A stretch of DNA of 64,000 nt from Polaromonas jejuensis NBRC 106434. GTDB lineage: Bacteria; Pseudomonadota; Gammaproteobacteria; Burkholderiales; Burkholderiaceae_C. The position numbers and the translations under genes were made by a program. The stretch spans positions 248,001-312,000 of the forward strand of contig NZ_BCYO01000001.1 in NCBI RefSeq assembly GCF_001598235.1. Direction: 5' to 3'. The notes under the pieces were generated by a model. The model did no database searches. It was not told the DNA's origin and was given only the letters and a program-made list of their open reading frames with translations. The first letter of the stretch is position 1. Each line of letters starts with the position of its first letter. Shown piece after piece: positions 1 to 10,016 of this stretch.

Positions 1-1336
1 CATGGCTCGCGAGACCGCCCGGTTTAATGGCGGTGCTTGCTCCGCACTGGAGCTGCGGCGCCTGCTGCGGACGCTGGAGGGCATTTTTCTCGGCGTGGCC
101 TTGCTGGGGGCTGGAGCCATGTGGGCGAGTGCAGGCGGCATTGCCAAACAGTGGCTGAAAGTGCAGCAACTGCCACTGGTTGAGGTAGAGCATGCCCTGC
201 AACTCATGGCAATCATCGTTGCTCTGCGTTGGGTCAGTGGCCTTTACCGAGGCGCAATAAACGGGTTTGAGAAGCAGGTGTGGCTCAGCAGTTTCAACAG
301 TGCCGTGGCCACCGCACGCTTTGTGCTGGTGATACCGTTCTTTATCTGGGTGGGCAGTAGCCCTGGTCTATTCTTTGGCTTCCAATTGGTTATTGCCGTT
401 TTTGAATTGGTTTGGCTTGTGGGTAAAACTTATGCCATTTTTCCCAAGGCAGTGCAGGGTGCAAGTACCCCATGGGCTTGGCAGCCTTTACGCCGGGTGC
501 TCAGGTTTTCGCTTGGCATCGCTTTTACCAGTTCGGTGTGGGTACTGGTCACGCAAACCGATAAGCTCATTCTTTCCAAGTTTTTGCCTCTGACCGACTA
601 TGGCTACTTTACCTTGGCAGTATTGGTGGCCGGCGGAGTGTTAACAATCAGCAGCCCCATTAGCGCAGCTCTTATGCCCCGATTGGTCAAGCTTAATGCT
701 GAGCATGATGAAGCAGGGTTAATCCAGCTTTATCGAAATGCTACGCAATTGGTCGCTGTCATCGCCCTTCCTGTATGTACTATGCTGGCTTTTTTCTCTG
801 AGCAGGTTCTTTGGGCCTGGACGGGCGATGCCGCTCTTGCAGGCAAAGCGGCCCCAGTGCTAACACTGTATGTCATTGGTAACGGCATACTGGTGCTCGC
901 CGCCTTCCCGTATTATCTGCAGTACGCAAAGGGCGATTTGACGTTGCATATGATTGGGAACGCTATCTTTGTTCTGCTGCTCATCCCCAGCTTGATTTGG
1001 GCGTCTTGGCGCTACGGAGCCACCGGAGCTGGGTGGGCATGGTTGGGGTCCAATGCAGTAGCCTTCGCTCTTTGGCTTCCGATGGTTCACGCGCGGTTTT
1101 GCAAAGGCCTGCACATTCAATGGCTCTTACGTGATATCGCGCCTATCGCGATCAGCAGCATTGCGTTTGGCGTGACCAGTCAATGGTTGTTTGCGTGGCC
1201 AACTCAACGTGGCCCAATAGCGCTTCAAATTGGTGCGCTCGGTGTCCTGGCGCTACTCGTTGCCAGCCTCAGCACGTCGTGGGTTAGAAAAAAAATATCA
1301 AATCAATGCAGAAACCACTACGCTGCGCAGAAATAA
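1..1336 (+). CDS. O-antigen flippase (Wzx-like), 5' end outside window
   Basis: Polytopic membrane protein of the oligosaccharide flippase (MATE/MurJ-like, Wzx) superfamily, expected to move undecaprenyl-linked O-repeat units across the inner membrane. About 444 residues are visible, with roughly ten hydrophobic segments and short charged loops (for example YRGAINGFEKQ near residue 80). Family members normally have one or two more helices ahead of the point where this reading frame meets the window edge, so the ATG at position 2 is probably internal and the gene starts upstream. It ends 2 bases before the next start. Flippase identity rests on topology and operon context; a substrate cannot be read from the sequence. 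Confidence 0.85.
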   Translation, partial: MARETARFNGGACSALELRRLLRTLEGIFLGVALLGAGAMWASAGGIAKQWLKVQQLPLVEVEHALQLMAIIVALRWVSGLYRGAINGFEKQVWLSSFNSAVATARFVLVIPFFIWVGSSPGLFFGFQLVIAVFELVWLVGKTYAIFPKAVQGASTPWAWQPLRRVLRFSLGIAFTSSVWVLVTQTDKLILSKFLPLTDYGYFTLAVLVAGGVLTISSPISAALMPRLVKLNAEHDEAGLIQLYRNATQLVAVIALPVCTMLAFFSEQVLWAWTGDAALAGKAAPVLTLYVIGNGILVLAAFPYYLQYAKGDLTLHMIGNAIFVLLLIPSLIWASWRYGATGAGWAWLGSNAVAFALWLPMVHARFCKGLHIQWLLRDIAPIAISSIAFGVTSQWLFAWPTQRGPIALQIGALGVLALLVASLSTSWVRKKISNQCRNHYAAQK

Positions 1337-1338
1337 AA

Positions 1339-2283
1339 ATGAATGCCACCGAAGTCACAAGAAAATTACCCAAGGTATCGATCTGCGTTATTACGTATAA
1401 CCAAGAAAAATACATTAGGCAATGCCTGCAAAGCATTGTCGACCAGGAAACTGATTTCGATTTTGAGGTGATTGTTGGGGATGACTGCTCTACGGATGGA
1501 ACACGCGCAATAATTGAAGAATTCGCAGAGCGTTACGCTCAAAAGGTAATACCAATATTTCGCCAAAGTAATACTGGAGGGCTCAAGAATTATCTAGAGA
1601 CGCACAACGCAGCTACTGGTTGTTATGTGGCGCACATGGATGGTGATGATTTTGCATTACCAGGAAAGCTTCAGATGCAGGCGGGTATTTTAGATTCTGA
1701 TTCGACGTGTACAGCTGTATGGCACCGAGTCGACTATTTCGATGATACTGGTGGCTTTTGTTCTGGAGAGACAGCTGATTTATCAATCTTTAATGAGGGG
1801 AAAGTGTCATTCTCTGAGGCAATTCGATTGGGCTTTATCGGCGTGCATAGCTCTCTCATGTACAGACGTTCAGCCCGGGAGAAAGTGTCACTCGATAAAA
1901 AAGTACTAGATCTTTATCTTACTTGGGATTTATTGTCAAAAGGGTCCGGATATGTTGTCAACGAAATTCTAGGGCGGTATCGTATCGCTGCATCAGGATC
2001 GTTGACCGTGAGCTCATTGCCGCGGATTCGCCGGCTATCGATTGATCATGCCGATCATTTTTTAAAAAAATTCCCAGAGCAGCGGAAAAGCTATTTCATA
2101 TGGGCAATTAGTAATGCGGTTATTGATTTTAAGAATGCCCGTCTCACTGCAATCGATTTCATTATTTTCGCGTTGCGAAATATTTCACTTGTAAGGCCGG
2201 GTGAAATTTTTACTAATCTTCTGAATATTCAGCGAACTCAGGTTCGGTGGAGTCGAGGAAATAATTCTGAGAAAGTTAGATAG
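1339..2283 (+). CDS. Family 2 glycosyltransferase
   Basis: GT-A fold glycosyltransferase, likely adding one sugar to the lipid-linked O-unit on the cytoplasmic face. The N-terminus carries the usual nucleotide-binding opening (KVSICVITYNQEKYI), then EVIVGDDCSTDGT and the DxD-like metal motif HMDGDDFALPGKL near residues 100-115. The ATG at 1339 lies 2 bases after the flippase stop and puts the GT2 domain about 12 residues from the N-terminus; an in-frame ATG at 1306 would add 11 residues and overlap the flippase. Neither has a good ribosome binding site. The gene is visibly AT-rich compared with genes after 4580, which suggests recent exchange of this part of the cluster. Donor and acceptor are unknown. 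Confidence 0.85.
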   Translation: MNATEVTRKLPKVSICVITYNQEKYIRQCLQSIVDQETDFDFEVIVGDDCSTDGTRAIIEEFAERYAQKVIPIFRQSNTGGLKNYLETHNAATGCYVAHMDGDDFALPGKLQMQAGILDSDSTCTAVWHRVDYFDDTGGFCSGETADLSIFNEGKVSFSEAIRLGFIGVHSSLMYRRSAREKVSLDKKVLDLYLTWDLLSKGSGYVVNEILGRYRIAASGSLTVSSLPRIRRLSIDHADHFLKKFPEQRKSYFIWAISNAVIDFKNARLTAIDFIIFALRNISLVRPGEIFTNLLNIQRTQVRWSRGNNSEKVR

Positions 2284-3578
2284 TGGCAATTTTATTTACC
2301 TTTGGATTGTTTCTATATTATTGGTTTTTCTTGCGTCAGCATGCCAAAGCTGGATCTACGCTGGCGATGTTGCTATGGCTCTTGTATGTCGGTTTGGGGT
2401 TTTCTGGAATATTTATAGCGCTAACAAATGGCATTGAGCCGATTTATGAGCCAAATTACTTGGCTACATTATTCCTATTATTTGGTGTGGCGGTAAGTAT
2501 TTCGGGGTTCTTGCGGTTTCGTGAGCAGGATGTTTCTCAGGTATTTGGGGTAATTCGTGGCCAAAAAATCATTGAGAATATATTGTTTTTTTCGCAATTA
2601 TTCGCCATGGCATATTTTTTGCCATTTGCGATAAGCTCTCTAACGGGGGATGCGAATGAGAATAGATTATTTTTGAGTGAAAAAATGGAGCTTATGGGTT
2701 CATATGGGTTGATAAATACTGCTGCCGGGGCAGCAAGTCAGTTGTTTGGTTCTTCCATTGTATTGGCTTTCATTAGGTTGGCATCCAAAGAGAGTCAAGG
2801 GCGAAATATGCTCAGGGCATTTTCCCTTTTGTTCTCCAGTTTGTCCTACGTAATTTATATTCTTGCGTATGTTGGTAGGGATGGCGTCGTTTATTGGTTA
2901 ATGACGAGCGTGATGATTTTTTGGGTATTTCGCCGACATATTAATCCGGTGGATGCTAGGCGGATATATTTATTTGGATTTTTCTGCGCGATTGCGCTTT
3001 TAATTCCATTTGGAGTGATAACTGTTTCTCGGTTTTTTGATGCTGATCAAGGTGCTGGGTGGAGTTTTTTTGAGTACTTTGGAGCACAAATACATAATTT
3101 TAGTGATTATTCATCGATTGATCGTCCGTTGACTTTAGGGCTTCAAAGTTTCCCGATGTTCATTAATGCAGGGTGCTCAATATTGGGGTGGGATTGTCTT
3201 TCATGGCTGGATGTAAAAGATGCCATTTTCGGGGAGTATTTGGATCAAGGTAAGGCGCCCTGGCTATTTGGTACATTCATCTCTGATTGGGTAGGCGACT
3301 TTGGATTGATTGGAGCATTTTTGCTCTTAAGTATTTTTTCGCTATTTTGTGCCAAGATGTGCTCTTATCGCGGATCGGGAAATCTATTATCGCTTGAGCG
3401 GTTGCTTTTGATGCTTTTATTGTATTTGGTGCCATACTGGGGCGTGTTTTATTTTAGATTTGCTATAAGCAACGGATATATTGTTGTTAATTTGATTTTT
3501 ATTCTGCTTGTAAGGCTGCTGCATGAAATTATTCCAGAGGTTCCGGCGGTAGGTAATGTGGCTGAGAGAGGTCTTTAG
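2283..3578 (+). CDS. Putative O-antigen polymerase (Wzy-like)
   Basis: Integral membrane protein of 431 residues with about ten to twelve hydrophobic helices and a long central polar stretch around residues 250-330 (DYSSIDRPLTLGLQSFP and following), as in oligosaccharide repeat-unit polymerases. The predicted role is joining O-units in the periplasm. It starts with GTG overlapping the upstream TAG stop by one base, so translation is probably coupled. It is the most AT-rich gene of the window. Wzy proteins share almost no sequence, so the call rests on topology, size and its place between a flippase and glycosyltransferases. Confidence 0.7.
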   Translation: MAILFTFGLFLYYWFFLRQHAKAGSTLAMLLWLLYVGLGFSGIFIALTNGIEPIYEPNYLATLFLLFGVAVSISGFLRFREQDVSQVFGVIRGQKIIENILFFSQLFAMAYFLPFAISSLTGDANENRLFLSEKMELMGSYGLINTAAGAASQLFGSSIVLAFIRLASKESQGRNMLRAFSLLFSSLSYVIYILAYVGRDGVVYWLMTSVMIFWVFRRHINPVDARRIYLFGFFCAIALLIPFGVITVSRFFDADQGAGWSFFEYFGAQIHNFSDYSSIDRPLTLGLQSFPMFINAGCSILGWDCLSWLDVKDAIFGEYLDQGKAPWLFGTFISDWVGDFGLIGAFLLLSIFSLFCAKMCSYRGSGNLLSLERLLLMLLLYLVPYWGVFYFRFAISNGYIVVNLIFILLVRLLHEIIPEVPAVGNVAERGL

Positions 3579-3610
3579 GCAGTGATTTTGTTGCTGAATT
3601 GAAATAATCT

Positions 3611-4582
3611 ATGAATAAAATCGCAATTATCGGTGCTTCGGGATACATTGGTAGGCACCTGGTGGCGGAGCTCGTGCGCGTTGGTGGCAGTCGCGTGCGG
3701 GTATTAACCAGGCAGAAGGCTGCAGGGTCTACGGGTTTTGAATGGCCAAGTGATGTGGAAGTAATTAACGGAGATATGCATGATGAGGCATCTCTGCTTA
3801 GATTTCTTGAGCCGAACTGCACTTTGATCAATCTTGCGTATCTCTGGAATGGTGGTGAATTGGCTAACTTGACCGTAATCAGGAATTTGCTTGAGGCGTG
3901 TAAGGTTATGCGTGTTAAGCGACTTATTCATTGCAGCACGGCTGCTGTGGTTGGTCGTGTTTCCGGGGGGCATATTACTGAAAACGTTGAGTGTCGACCG
4001 ATAACCGAGTATGGAGTCACCAAGCTCAAAATTGAGCAGGCAATAATTCATGCCTCTGAAGGGGTCTTCGATGCAGCCATTCTTCGCCCTACTGGAGTCT
4101 TTGGTCCCGGCGGTGAGCCTTTGAAAAAGCTTTCCAACGATCTTGTTAATGGGGATCGTTTAAAGAACTACTTAAAGTCATGTCTTTTCGGTACGAGGAG
4201 AATGAATCTCGTTCACGTTGCCAATGTCGTTGCGGCAATTTTGTTCTTGATTCGACGTTCTGAGCGTATAGGTGGCGAGATTTTTATTGTTTCCGATGAT
4301 GAAAAATCAAACAATAATTTTTTGTATATTGAGCAATTTCTAATGCGCTCACTAAATTGCACGAACTACCCTTTCCCGCAAATACTCTTACCATTGGATG
4401 TGTTGAGCCTGTTGCTTAGATTGCTGAGGCGAAACAACATTAATCCCCGCTGCAACTACAGCCAAGAGAAGTTAGAAAGCATTGGATTCAGGAGCCCGGT
4501 TGATTTTGATGACGGACTTTCCGAGTATGCGAAGTGGTATCGGGCGACTTATTTTGCAGCATCTGGTGAAATGGCAAAGTAA
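3611..4582 (+). CDS. NAD-dependent epimerase/dehydratase family protein
   Basis: Extended SDR of 323 residues that should act on a nucleotide sugar. The Rossmann motif GASGYIG is at residues 8-14, the catalytic Ser lies in HCSTAAV, and YGVTK gives the YxxxK pair. The GVFGPGG segment is typical of sugar-nucleotide epimerases and reductases. The last base of its stop codon is the first base of the next gene's ATG. Which sugar it makes cannot be decided. It could modify the FucNAc or QuiNAc branch, or supply the third sugar of the repeat unit. Moderately AT-rich like the genes before it. Confidence 0.8.
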   Translation: MNKIAIIGASGYIGRHLVAELVRVGGSRVRVLTRQKAAGSTGFEWPSDVEVINGDMHDEASLLRFLEPNCTLINLAYLWNGGELANLTVIRNLLEACKVMRVKRLIHCSTAAVVGRVSGGHITENVECRPITEYGVTKLKIEQAIIHASEGVFDAAILRPTGVFGPGGEPLKKLSNDLVNGDRLKNYLKSCLFGTRRMNLVHVANVVAAILFLIRRSERIGGEIFIVSDDEKSNNNFLYIEQFLMRSLNCTNYPFPQILLPLDVLSLLLRLLRRNNINPRCNYSQEKLESIGFRSPVDFDDGLSEYAKWYRATYFAASGEMAK

Positions 4583-5721
4583 TGCGTGTGTTAAATGTCA
4601 ACTCCTCACTTGATTTCAAGGCCGGTGGAGGGACTGCTGAGCGTACTTTTCAGATGAGCCGATTTCTGGCCAGGGAAGGGGTGGAATGCACGGTTCTTAC
4701 CATTGATACCGGACTCAACGATGCACGGGTGTTGGCACTCAAACCCGCAAAAGTGGTTGCTATACCGTTGCTCTGGAGGCGTTTCTACGTGCCCAGGATA
4801 AGCTGGAGAACTATCAAAACGCTGGTAGATGATGCTGATGTAATTCATCTGATGGGCCATTGGGGGGTGCTGAACGCGCTCACTTATTGGGCAATTCGTT
4901 GGGCCGGCAAGCCATACGTAGTTTGCCCAGCGGGTGCGCTCCCCATTTTTGGTCGCTCCAGCTTATTAAAGCGCTTCTACAACGCCCTCGTAGGTGCGGC
5001 CATCATTCGCAATGCGTCTGCCTGGATAGCCGTGACCGAGGCGGAAATGCAGCACTTTGAGGCATACGGCGTTCCATCCTCCCGGGTGACGGTTATTCCC
5101 AATGGGGTTTGCGCGGAAGACTTTCCCGAGACTGATTCCCTGGCTGGCCAGGCTCAATTGGGCGAGGGGCCGATTATTCTTTTTATGGGCCGCCTAAACC
5201 TGATCAAAGGGCCTGATTTGTTGCTTGACGCATTCATCAGGATTGCAGGACAACTTCCCAATTACCAACTGGTCTTTGCGGGACCCGATGGGGGCATGAT
5301 GACGGAGCTCAAGGCCCTCGCCGAACGCCATGCGCTTAGTGACAGAGTCCATTTCCTCGGACATGTAGAAGGTGTGAAAAAGTCGGCAATTTACCACCGT
5401 GCAGTGCTATTGGTGGTTTCATCGCGGCAAGAGGCGATGTCGATCGTTGCGTTGGAAGCGGGGATTTGCGGAACGCCCGCGCTGTTGACAAACCAGTGTG
5501 GCTTTAGCGAGATCCGATCTATAGACCCGCGCTTGGAGGTGTCAGCCAGCGCTGAGGCCCTTGCGGCTGGCATGGTTAGCCTGCTGGCAGACTCAGCGGT
5601 GCTTGAATCCATCGCGCCAAAATGGAAACGCTTCGTCATGACAAAGTACGCGTGGGAGGTTGTAGTACCTCGTTATCTGATCCTCTATCGCGACTTGCTG
5701 GGCAGAAAGCTCCGGTCATGA
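4582..5721 (+). CDS. Family 4 glycosyltransferase
   Basis: GT-B fold retaining glycosyltransferase of 379 residues. The N-terminal domain has the acceptor-side pattern DFKAGGGTAERTF. The C-terminal donor domain has GRLNLIKGPDLLLDAF, an FAGPDG turn and the E-x7-E type motif around SSRQEAMSIVALEAGICGTPAL near residues 275-295. Its start overlaps the stop of the epimerase gene and its end overlaps the next start (ATGA). From here onward the cluster returns to the high GC of the genome. The role is assembly of the O-unit; linkage and sugar are unknown. Confidence 0.88.
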   Translation: MRVLNVNSSLDFKAGGGTAERTFQMSRFLAREGVECTVLTIDTGLNDARVLALKPAKVVAIPLLWRRFYVPRISWRTIKTLVDDADVIHLMGHWGVLNALTYWAIRWAGKPYVVCPAGALPIFGRSSLLKRFYNALVGAAIIRNASAWIAVTEAEMQHFEAYGVPSSRVTVIPNGVCAEDFPETDSLAGQAQLGEGPIILFMGRLNLIKGPDLLLDAFIRIAGQLPNYQLVFAGPDGGMMTELKALAERHALSDRVHFLGHVEGVKKSAIYHRAVLLVVSSRQEAMSIVALEAGICGTPALLTNQCGFSEIRSIDPRLEVSASAEALAAGMVSLLADSAVLESIAPKWKRFVMTKYAWEVVVPRYLILYRDLLGRKLRS

Positions 5722-6935
5722 GAGTGCTAGTTGTTTCTCAATACTTCTGGCCCGAATCGTTCCGCATCAACGAAGTGGTGGAGTCGCTGCGGTGCGTGGG
5801 TTGCCATATCACAGTGCTGACGGGCCAGCCCAATTATCCGCAGGGTGAGGTGTTTGGCGGCTATCGTGCTTTCGCTTTCAGAGCGGAGCAACACGACGCC
5901 GGCTACACCATCTACCGTGTGCCACTAGTACCGCGAGGCGGTGGCGGCGCATTGGCGTTGGTGGCCAATTATTTGTCGTTTGTGGTTAGTGCCAGTTTGA
6001 TCGGACCTTGGCTGCTGCGCAAGCAACGTTTCGATGTGATTTTTGTTTATGCACCTTCGCCGATTATTCAGGCCATACCCGCTGCGTGTCTTGCATTTAT
6101 TAAGCGTGCAAAGTTGGTAACTTGGGTGCAGGACCTTTGGCCTCAAAGCTTGGAAGCAACCGGTTTTGTGCGCAACCGGCGAGTGTTGGATATGGTGGCT
6201 GTGGTGGTGCGATGGATTTACCGGCGTTGTGATTTGCTGCTGGTGCAGTCGCAGGCTTTCATTCCCACGGTGCAAGCCATGGCCGGTAAAACCCCCGTGC
6301 AGTACCACCCTAACCCTGGGGAGCTAGCTTTCAGCCAGCCTCAGCCACCGGAGCCACCAGCTTTGATGCTAGACCTGAGGTTCAACGTGGTGTTTGCTGG
6401 TAATCTCGGCACTGTGCAGGCTTTGGGCACGGTGCTTGATGCGGCCGAGCTTTTGCGTCCCCATGCAGATGTGCGCGTGGTCCTGGTGGGGAGCGGTAGC
6501 CGTAGTGAATGGTTGTGCCAAGAGGTTGCCCGCCGGCGGCTTGATAATGTGCAACTTGCGGGGCGATTCCCCCCTCAGTTCATGCCGGGCATTCTTGCCC
6601 AGGCTTCAGCCCTATTAGTGAGTTTGACGCGCAGCCCCATCATGAACCAGACGATTCCCAGCAAGGTGCAGGCGTACTTGGCTGCAGGCAAGCCCATTAT
6701 TGCGTCGCTGGATGGCGAGGGTGCCCGTGTGGTTGAAGAATCAGGCGCTGGCGTGTCTTGCCCCGCTGAGGACGCTGTAGCGCTGGCTCAGGCGGTGCTC
6801 ATGCTCAAAGCTGCCCCACCAGATGAGTTGCGGCGTATGAGCGAGGCTGGTCCTATTTATTACCAGCAGCATTTCGATCCAACCGTGCTCGCTACAAGGC
6901 TTGTCCAACACTTTTCACATGTCATGGCAGGGTGA
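5718..6935 (+). CDS. Family 4 glycosyltransferase, WbuB/WbjE-like
   Basis: GT-B glycosyltransferase of 405 residues resembling the WbuB/WbjE group, which adds L-FucNAc and is usually encoded beside fnlABC. It opens with MRVLVVSQYFWPESFRINE and has VTWVQDLWPQSLEATG in the middle, both characteristic of this group; the donor domain contains NVVFAGNLGTVQALGTVLDAA and PSKVQAYLAAGKPIIASLDGEGARVVEESGAG. The ATG at 5718 overlaps the previous stop (ATGA), so it is preferred over an upstream in-frame start at 5622. The three FucNAc synthesis genes follow at once, which supports the donor assignment. Confidence 0.87.
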   Translation: MRVLVVSQYFWPESFRINEVVESLRCVGCHITVLTGQPNYPQGEVFGGYRAFAFRAEQHDAGYTIYRVPLVPRGGGGALALVANYLSFVVSASLIGPWLLRKQRFDVIFVYAPSPIIQAIPAACLAFIKRAKLVTWVQDLWPQSLEATGFVRNRRVLDMVAVVVRWIYRRCDLLLVQSQAFIPTVQAMAGKTPVQYHPNPGELAFSQPQPPEPPALMLDLRFNVVFAGNLGTVQALGTVLDAAELLRPHADVRVVLVGSGSRSEWLCQEVARRRLDNVQLAGRFPPQFMPGILAQASALLVSLTRSPIMNQTIPSKVQAYLAAGKPIIASLDGEGARVVEESGAGVSCPAEDAVALAQAVLMLKAAPPDELRRMSEAGPIYYQQHFDPTVLATRLVQHFSHVMAG

Positions 6936-6982
6936 AAATAATAGAAAAGAAATGAACAAATGATCAGTAGAAACTTGATTGT

Positions 6983-7855
6983 ATGACCACCAGCAACAAA
7001 ATCAGAGTGCTAGTGTTAGGCGTATCCGGCATGCTGGGCAACGCTGTGTTGCGCGTTTTTGCGCAAGACGAGAGTTATTCCGTGGTGGGCTCGGCCCGCT
7101 CGGCCAGTGTGCTGCGCCTGCTGCCACCCGAGCTGCGCGAGCATGTGATTTGTGGAGTGGATGTAGAAAACACAGACAGCCTCATGCGGCTATTCGCGCT
7201 AGCCCGCCCCAACGTAGTGATTAACTGCATTGGTCTGATCAAGCAGCTCGCCGAGGCCGATGATCCTTTGGCCGCCATCCCCATCAATGCGCTGCTGCCT
7301 CACAGGCTGGCCCGGCTTTGTGATGTGGCGGGTGCCCGCCTGATTCATATGAGCACTGACTGCGTGTTTGCCGGTACCCGGGGGATGTACCGTGAGCAAG
7401 ATGTGTCGGATGCGAAAGATTTGTACGGTCGGAGCAAATACTTGGGTGAGGTGGACTACCCGCACGCAGTCACGCTGCGCACCTCCATCATTGGCCATGA
7501 ACTCAGTAGTTCACACGGCCTAATAGGCTGGTTTTTGGCGCAACAAGGGGTGGTAAAAGGCTACACACGCGCCATATTTTCAGGTCTGCCAACGGTAGAG
7601 CTGGCCCGTGTCATGCGCGATTTCGTGATACCCAATCCTGGGTTGCGGGGGCTCTACCATGTGTCTGCCGAGCCGATCAACAAGTTTGAGTTGTTGAAGC
7701 TGGTAGCCCAAGCCTATGGCAAGTCCATAGACATCACACCGGACGATAAGCTTGAGATTGACCGGTCACTGGACTCAAGCCGATTTCGCGAAATCACTGG
7801 TTACCAACCGGTGACCTGGCCAGAACTGGTGCGCCGTATGCACGATTTCGCTTGA
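6983..7855 (+). CDS. fnlB: FnlB/WbjC-type reductase of UDP-L-FucNAc synthesis
   Basis: RmlD-like SDR of 290 residues. In the UDP-N-acetyl-L-fucosamine pathway (FnlABC, WbjBCD, Cap5EFG) this enzyme epimerises C3 and reduces C4 of the 4-keto intermediate, giving UDP-N-acetyl-L-pneumosamine. Visible motifs are GxxGxxG at residues 13-19, MSTDCVFAG near 123-131 and YGRSK at 148-152. The next two genes encode the other two enzymes of the pathway; a closely related dTDP-4-dehydrorhamnose reductase would not be expected in this company. It is preceded by a 47-base gap with no convincing ribosome binding site. Confidence 0.87.
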   Translation: MTTSNKIRVLVLGVSGMLGNAVLRVFAQDESYSVVGSARSASVLRLLPPELREHVICGVDVENTDSLMRLFALARPNVVINCIGLIKQLAEADDPLAAIPINALLPHRLARLCDVAGARLIHMSTDCVFAGTRGMYREQDVSDAKDLYGRSKYLGEVDYPHAVTLRTSIIGHELSSSHGLIGWFLAQQGVVKGYTRAIFSGLPTVELARVMRDFVIPNPGLRGLYHVSAEPINKFELLKLVAQAYGKSIDITPDDKLEIDRSLDSSRFREITGYQPVTWPELVRRMHDFA

Positions 7856-7882
7856 GTCAACATATAGAGGGAAGTCGACGAG

Positions 7883-8893
7883 ATGTTTAAAGACAAGGTA
7901 CTGCTTATTACCGGAGGAACGGGCTCATTCGGCAATGCCGTACTCAACCGTTTCTTGCATTCGGATTTTTCAGAGATTCGCATTTTTAGCCGCGACGAGA
8001 AAAAGCAGGAAGATATGCGCATCGCTCTCAAGAGCGACAAGCTCAAGTTTTACATTGGTGATGTGCGAGAGTACGACAGCGTTCATGATGCGCTGCGCGG
8101 TGTGGATTTTGTGTTTCACGCTGCCGCACTCAAACAGGTGCCGTCATGCGAGTTTTATCCCATGGAGGCCGTGCGTACCAATGTGCTGGGTGCCGAAAAC
8201 GTGATGCGCGCCGCCATCGCTCACGAGGTGAAGCGCTGCGTGGTGCTTAGTACCGACAAGGCGGTGTATCCGATCAACGCCATGGGGATCTCCAAGGCGA
8301 TGATGGAAAAGCTGATGGTGGCCAAGTCGCGGCTGTGCGATCCCGGTAAAACGGTGCTGTCTGCTACACGCTATGGCAATGTGATGGCCTCGCGTGGGTC
8401 AGTGATTCCGCTTTTCCTGAGTCAATTGCAGGACGGCAAACCTCTGACGGTGACTGATCCCAACATGACACGCTTCCTGATGTCGCTTGAGGAGTCGGTG
8501 GACTTGGTTCTGTACGCTTTTGAGCACGCGCGCCCGGGTGACATCTTTGTGCAGAAGGCCCCAGCATCCACGGTGGGCGACTTGGCGCAGGCCATGAAGG
8601 AGTTATTGCGTAGCGCCGACGACATCAAGATTATCGGTACTCGCCACGGCGAAAAGTTGTACGAATCGCTGGTATCGCGCGAAGAAATGGCCCGCGCAGA
8701 TGACCTGGGGGGGTACTACAGGATTCCCGCTGATTCGCGCGACCTCAACTACGACAAGTATTTTGTGGAGGGTGAAACGGAAATTTCCAAAATAGACGAT
8801 TACACCTCACACAACACCCATCGCCTGGATGTCGAGCAGGTCAAGGAGGTGTTGATGAAGCTGGACATCATTCGCGAGGCTGTTCATGCGTAA
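7883..8893 (+). CDS. fnlA: UDP-GlcNAc 4,6-dehydratase/5-epimerase (FnlA/WbjB)
   Basis: Short inverting 4,6-dehydratase of the FlaA1/FnlA group, 336 residues, which starts UDP-L-FucNAc synthesis from UDP-GlcNAc. GGTGSFG (residues 11-17) binds NADP. The STDKA motif is at 123-127, and the catalytic YxxxK is replaced by MxxxK at 134-138, the known hallmark of this group rather than a defect. [16 protein letters not shown] and HGEKLYE are also characteristic. A GAGGGAAG ribosome binding site lies upstream of the ATG. Its end overlaps the start of fnlC by 8 bases. Confidence 0.92.
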   Translation: MFKDKVLLITGGTGSFGNAVLNRFLHSDFSEIRIFSRDEKKQEDMRIALKSDKLKFYIGDVREYDSVHDALRGVDFVFHAAALKQVPSCEFYPMEAVRTNVLGAENVMRAAIAHEVKRCVVLSTDKAVYPINAMGISKAMMEKLMVAKSRLCDPGKTVLSATRYGNVMASRGSVIPLFLSQLQDGKPLTVTDPNMTRFLMSLEESVDLVLYAFEHARPGDIFVQKAPASTVGDLAQAMKELLRSADDIKIIGTRHGEKLYESLVSREEMARADDLGGYYRIPADSRDLNYDKYFVEGETEISKIDDYTSHNTHRLDVEQVKEVLMKLDIIREAVHA

Positions 8894-10016
8894 ACTCAAG
8901 GTCATGACGATTGTCGGGACGCGGCCAGAGATCATTCGCCTGTCCCGCGTCATTGATAAGCTAGACCGGCATTGCGAACATGTACTTGTGCACACCGGGC
9001 AAAATTACGACTACGAGCTCAATGGGGTGTTTTTCAGCGACCTGGGTATTCGTAAACCTGACGCGTTTCTGGAGGCTGCCGGCGTCTCGGCGGCGGAAAC
9101 CATAGGCCAAGTCATTATTTCCGCGGACAAGGTGATGGAGCAGTACCAGCCCGAGGCCTTGCTTTTGCTGGGTGACACCAACAGCAGCCTTGCTGCTATT
9201 GCCGCAAAGCGCCGAAAAATCCCGATCTTTCATATGGAGGCCGGAAATCGATGTTTTGACTTTCGGGTGCCGGAAGAGATCAACCGGCGCATCGTAGACC
9301 ACACATCGGACATCAACCTTACCTACAGCGAGATTGCCCGTGAGTATTTGCTGCGCGAGGGCTTGCCGCCAGACCAGGTGATCAAGACCGGAAGTCCAAT
9401 GCGCGAAGTCATTGAGTACTACCGTTCGGGCATTGAACGCTCTGATGTGCTTGCTCGGTTGGATCTGTCCGAGCGGCATTATTTTGTGGTGAGCGCTCAC
9501 CGCGAGGAAAACGTCGACTCTCCGCGCAATTTGCAGCGACTTTTTGAGGTATTGAATGCGCTGGCGCAGGAATATGGTGAACCCGTCATTGTTTCCACTC
9601 ATCCACGCACGCGCAAGCGGATGGATGCTTTAGGGCTTAGTGCTCACCCTCTGGTGCAATTTCACAAACCCTTTGGCTTTCTGGATTACATCCGGCTCCA
9701 GACGGGCGCGCATGCAGTACTGTCAGACAGTGGCACGATTACCGAGGAGTCTTCAATTCTCAATTTCCCGGCGCTGAACCTGCGTGAAGTTCACGAGCGG
9801 CCAGAGGGCTTTGAAGAGGCTGCTGTGATGTTTGTCGGTCTGGATGTCAACAGGGTGCTCCAAGCGCTGGATTTGTTGGCAAGTCAGCCGCGCGGAGAAG
9901 ATCGGTCACTGCGAATGGTGACTGACTATGAGCCAGCCAATGTTTCAGACAAGGTGTTGCGAATTATCTTGAGCTATACAGATTTTGTGAACAGGAAAGT
10001 CTGGCAAAAGGTGTGA
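8886..10016 (+). CDS. fnlC: UDP-N-acetyl-L-pneumosamine C2-epimerase (FnlC/WbjD, WecB family)
   Basis: Non-hydrolysing UDP-HexNAc 2-epimerase of 376 residues that completes UDP-L-FucNAc. Family signatures are visible in order: [10 protein letters not shown] near the N-terminus, [57 protein letters not shown] and [15 protein letters not shown] WecB making UDP-ManNAc is the alternative, but the adjoining fnlB and fnlA favour FnlC. Its TGA shares one base with the ATG of the next gene. Confidence 0.9.
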   Translation: MRKLKVMTIVGTRPEIIRLSRVIDKLDRHCEHVLVHTGQNYDYELNGVFFSDLGIRKPDAFLEAAGVSAAETIGQVIISADKVMEQYQPEALLLLGDTNSSLAAIAAKRRKIPIFHMEAGNRCFDFRVPEEINRRIVDHTSDINLTYSEIAREYLLREGLPPDQVIKTGSPMREVIEYYRSGIERSDVLARLDLSERHYFVVSAHREENVDSPRNLQRLFEVLNALAQEYGEPVIVSTHPRTRKRMDALGLSAHPLVQFHKPFGFLDYIRLQTGAHAVLSDSGTITEESSILNFPALNLREVHERPEGFEEAAVMFVGLDVNRVLQALDLLASQPRGEDRSLRMVTDYEPANVSDKVLRIILSYTDFVNRKVWQKV

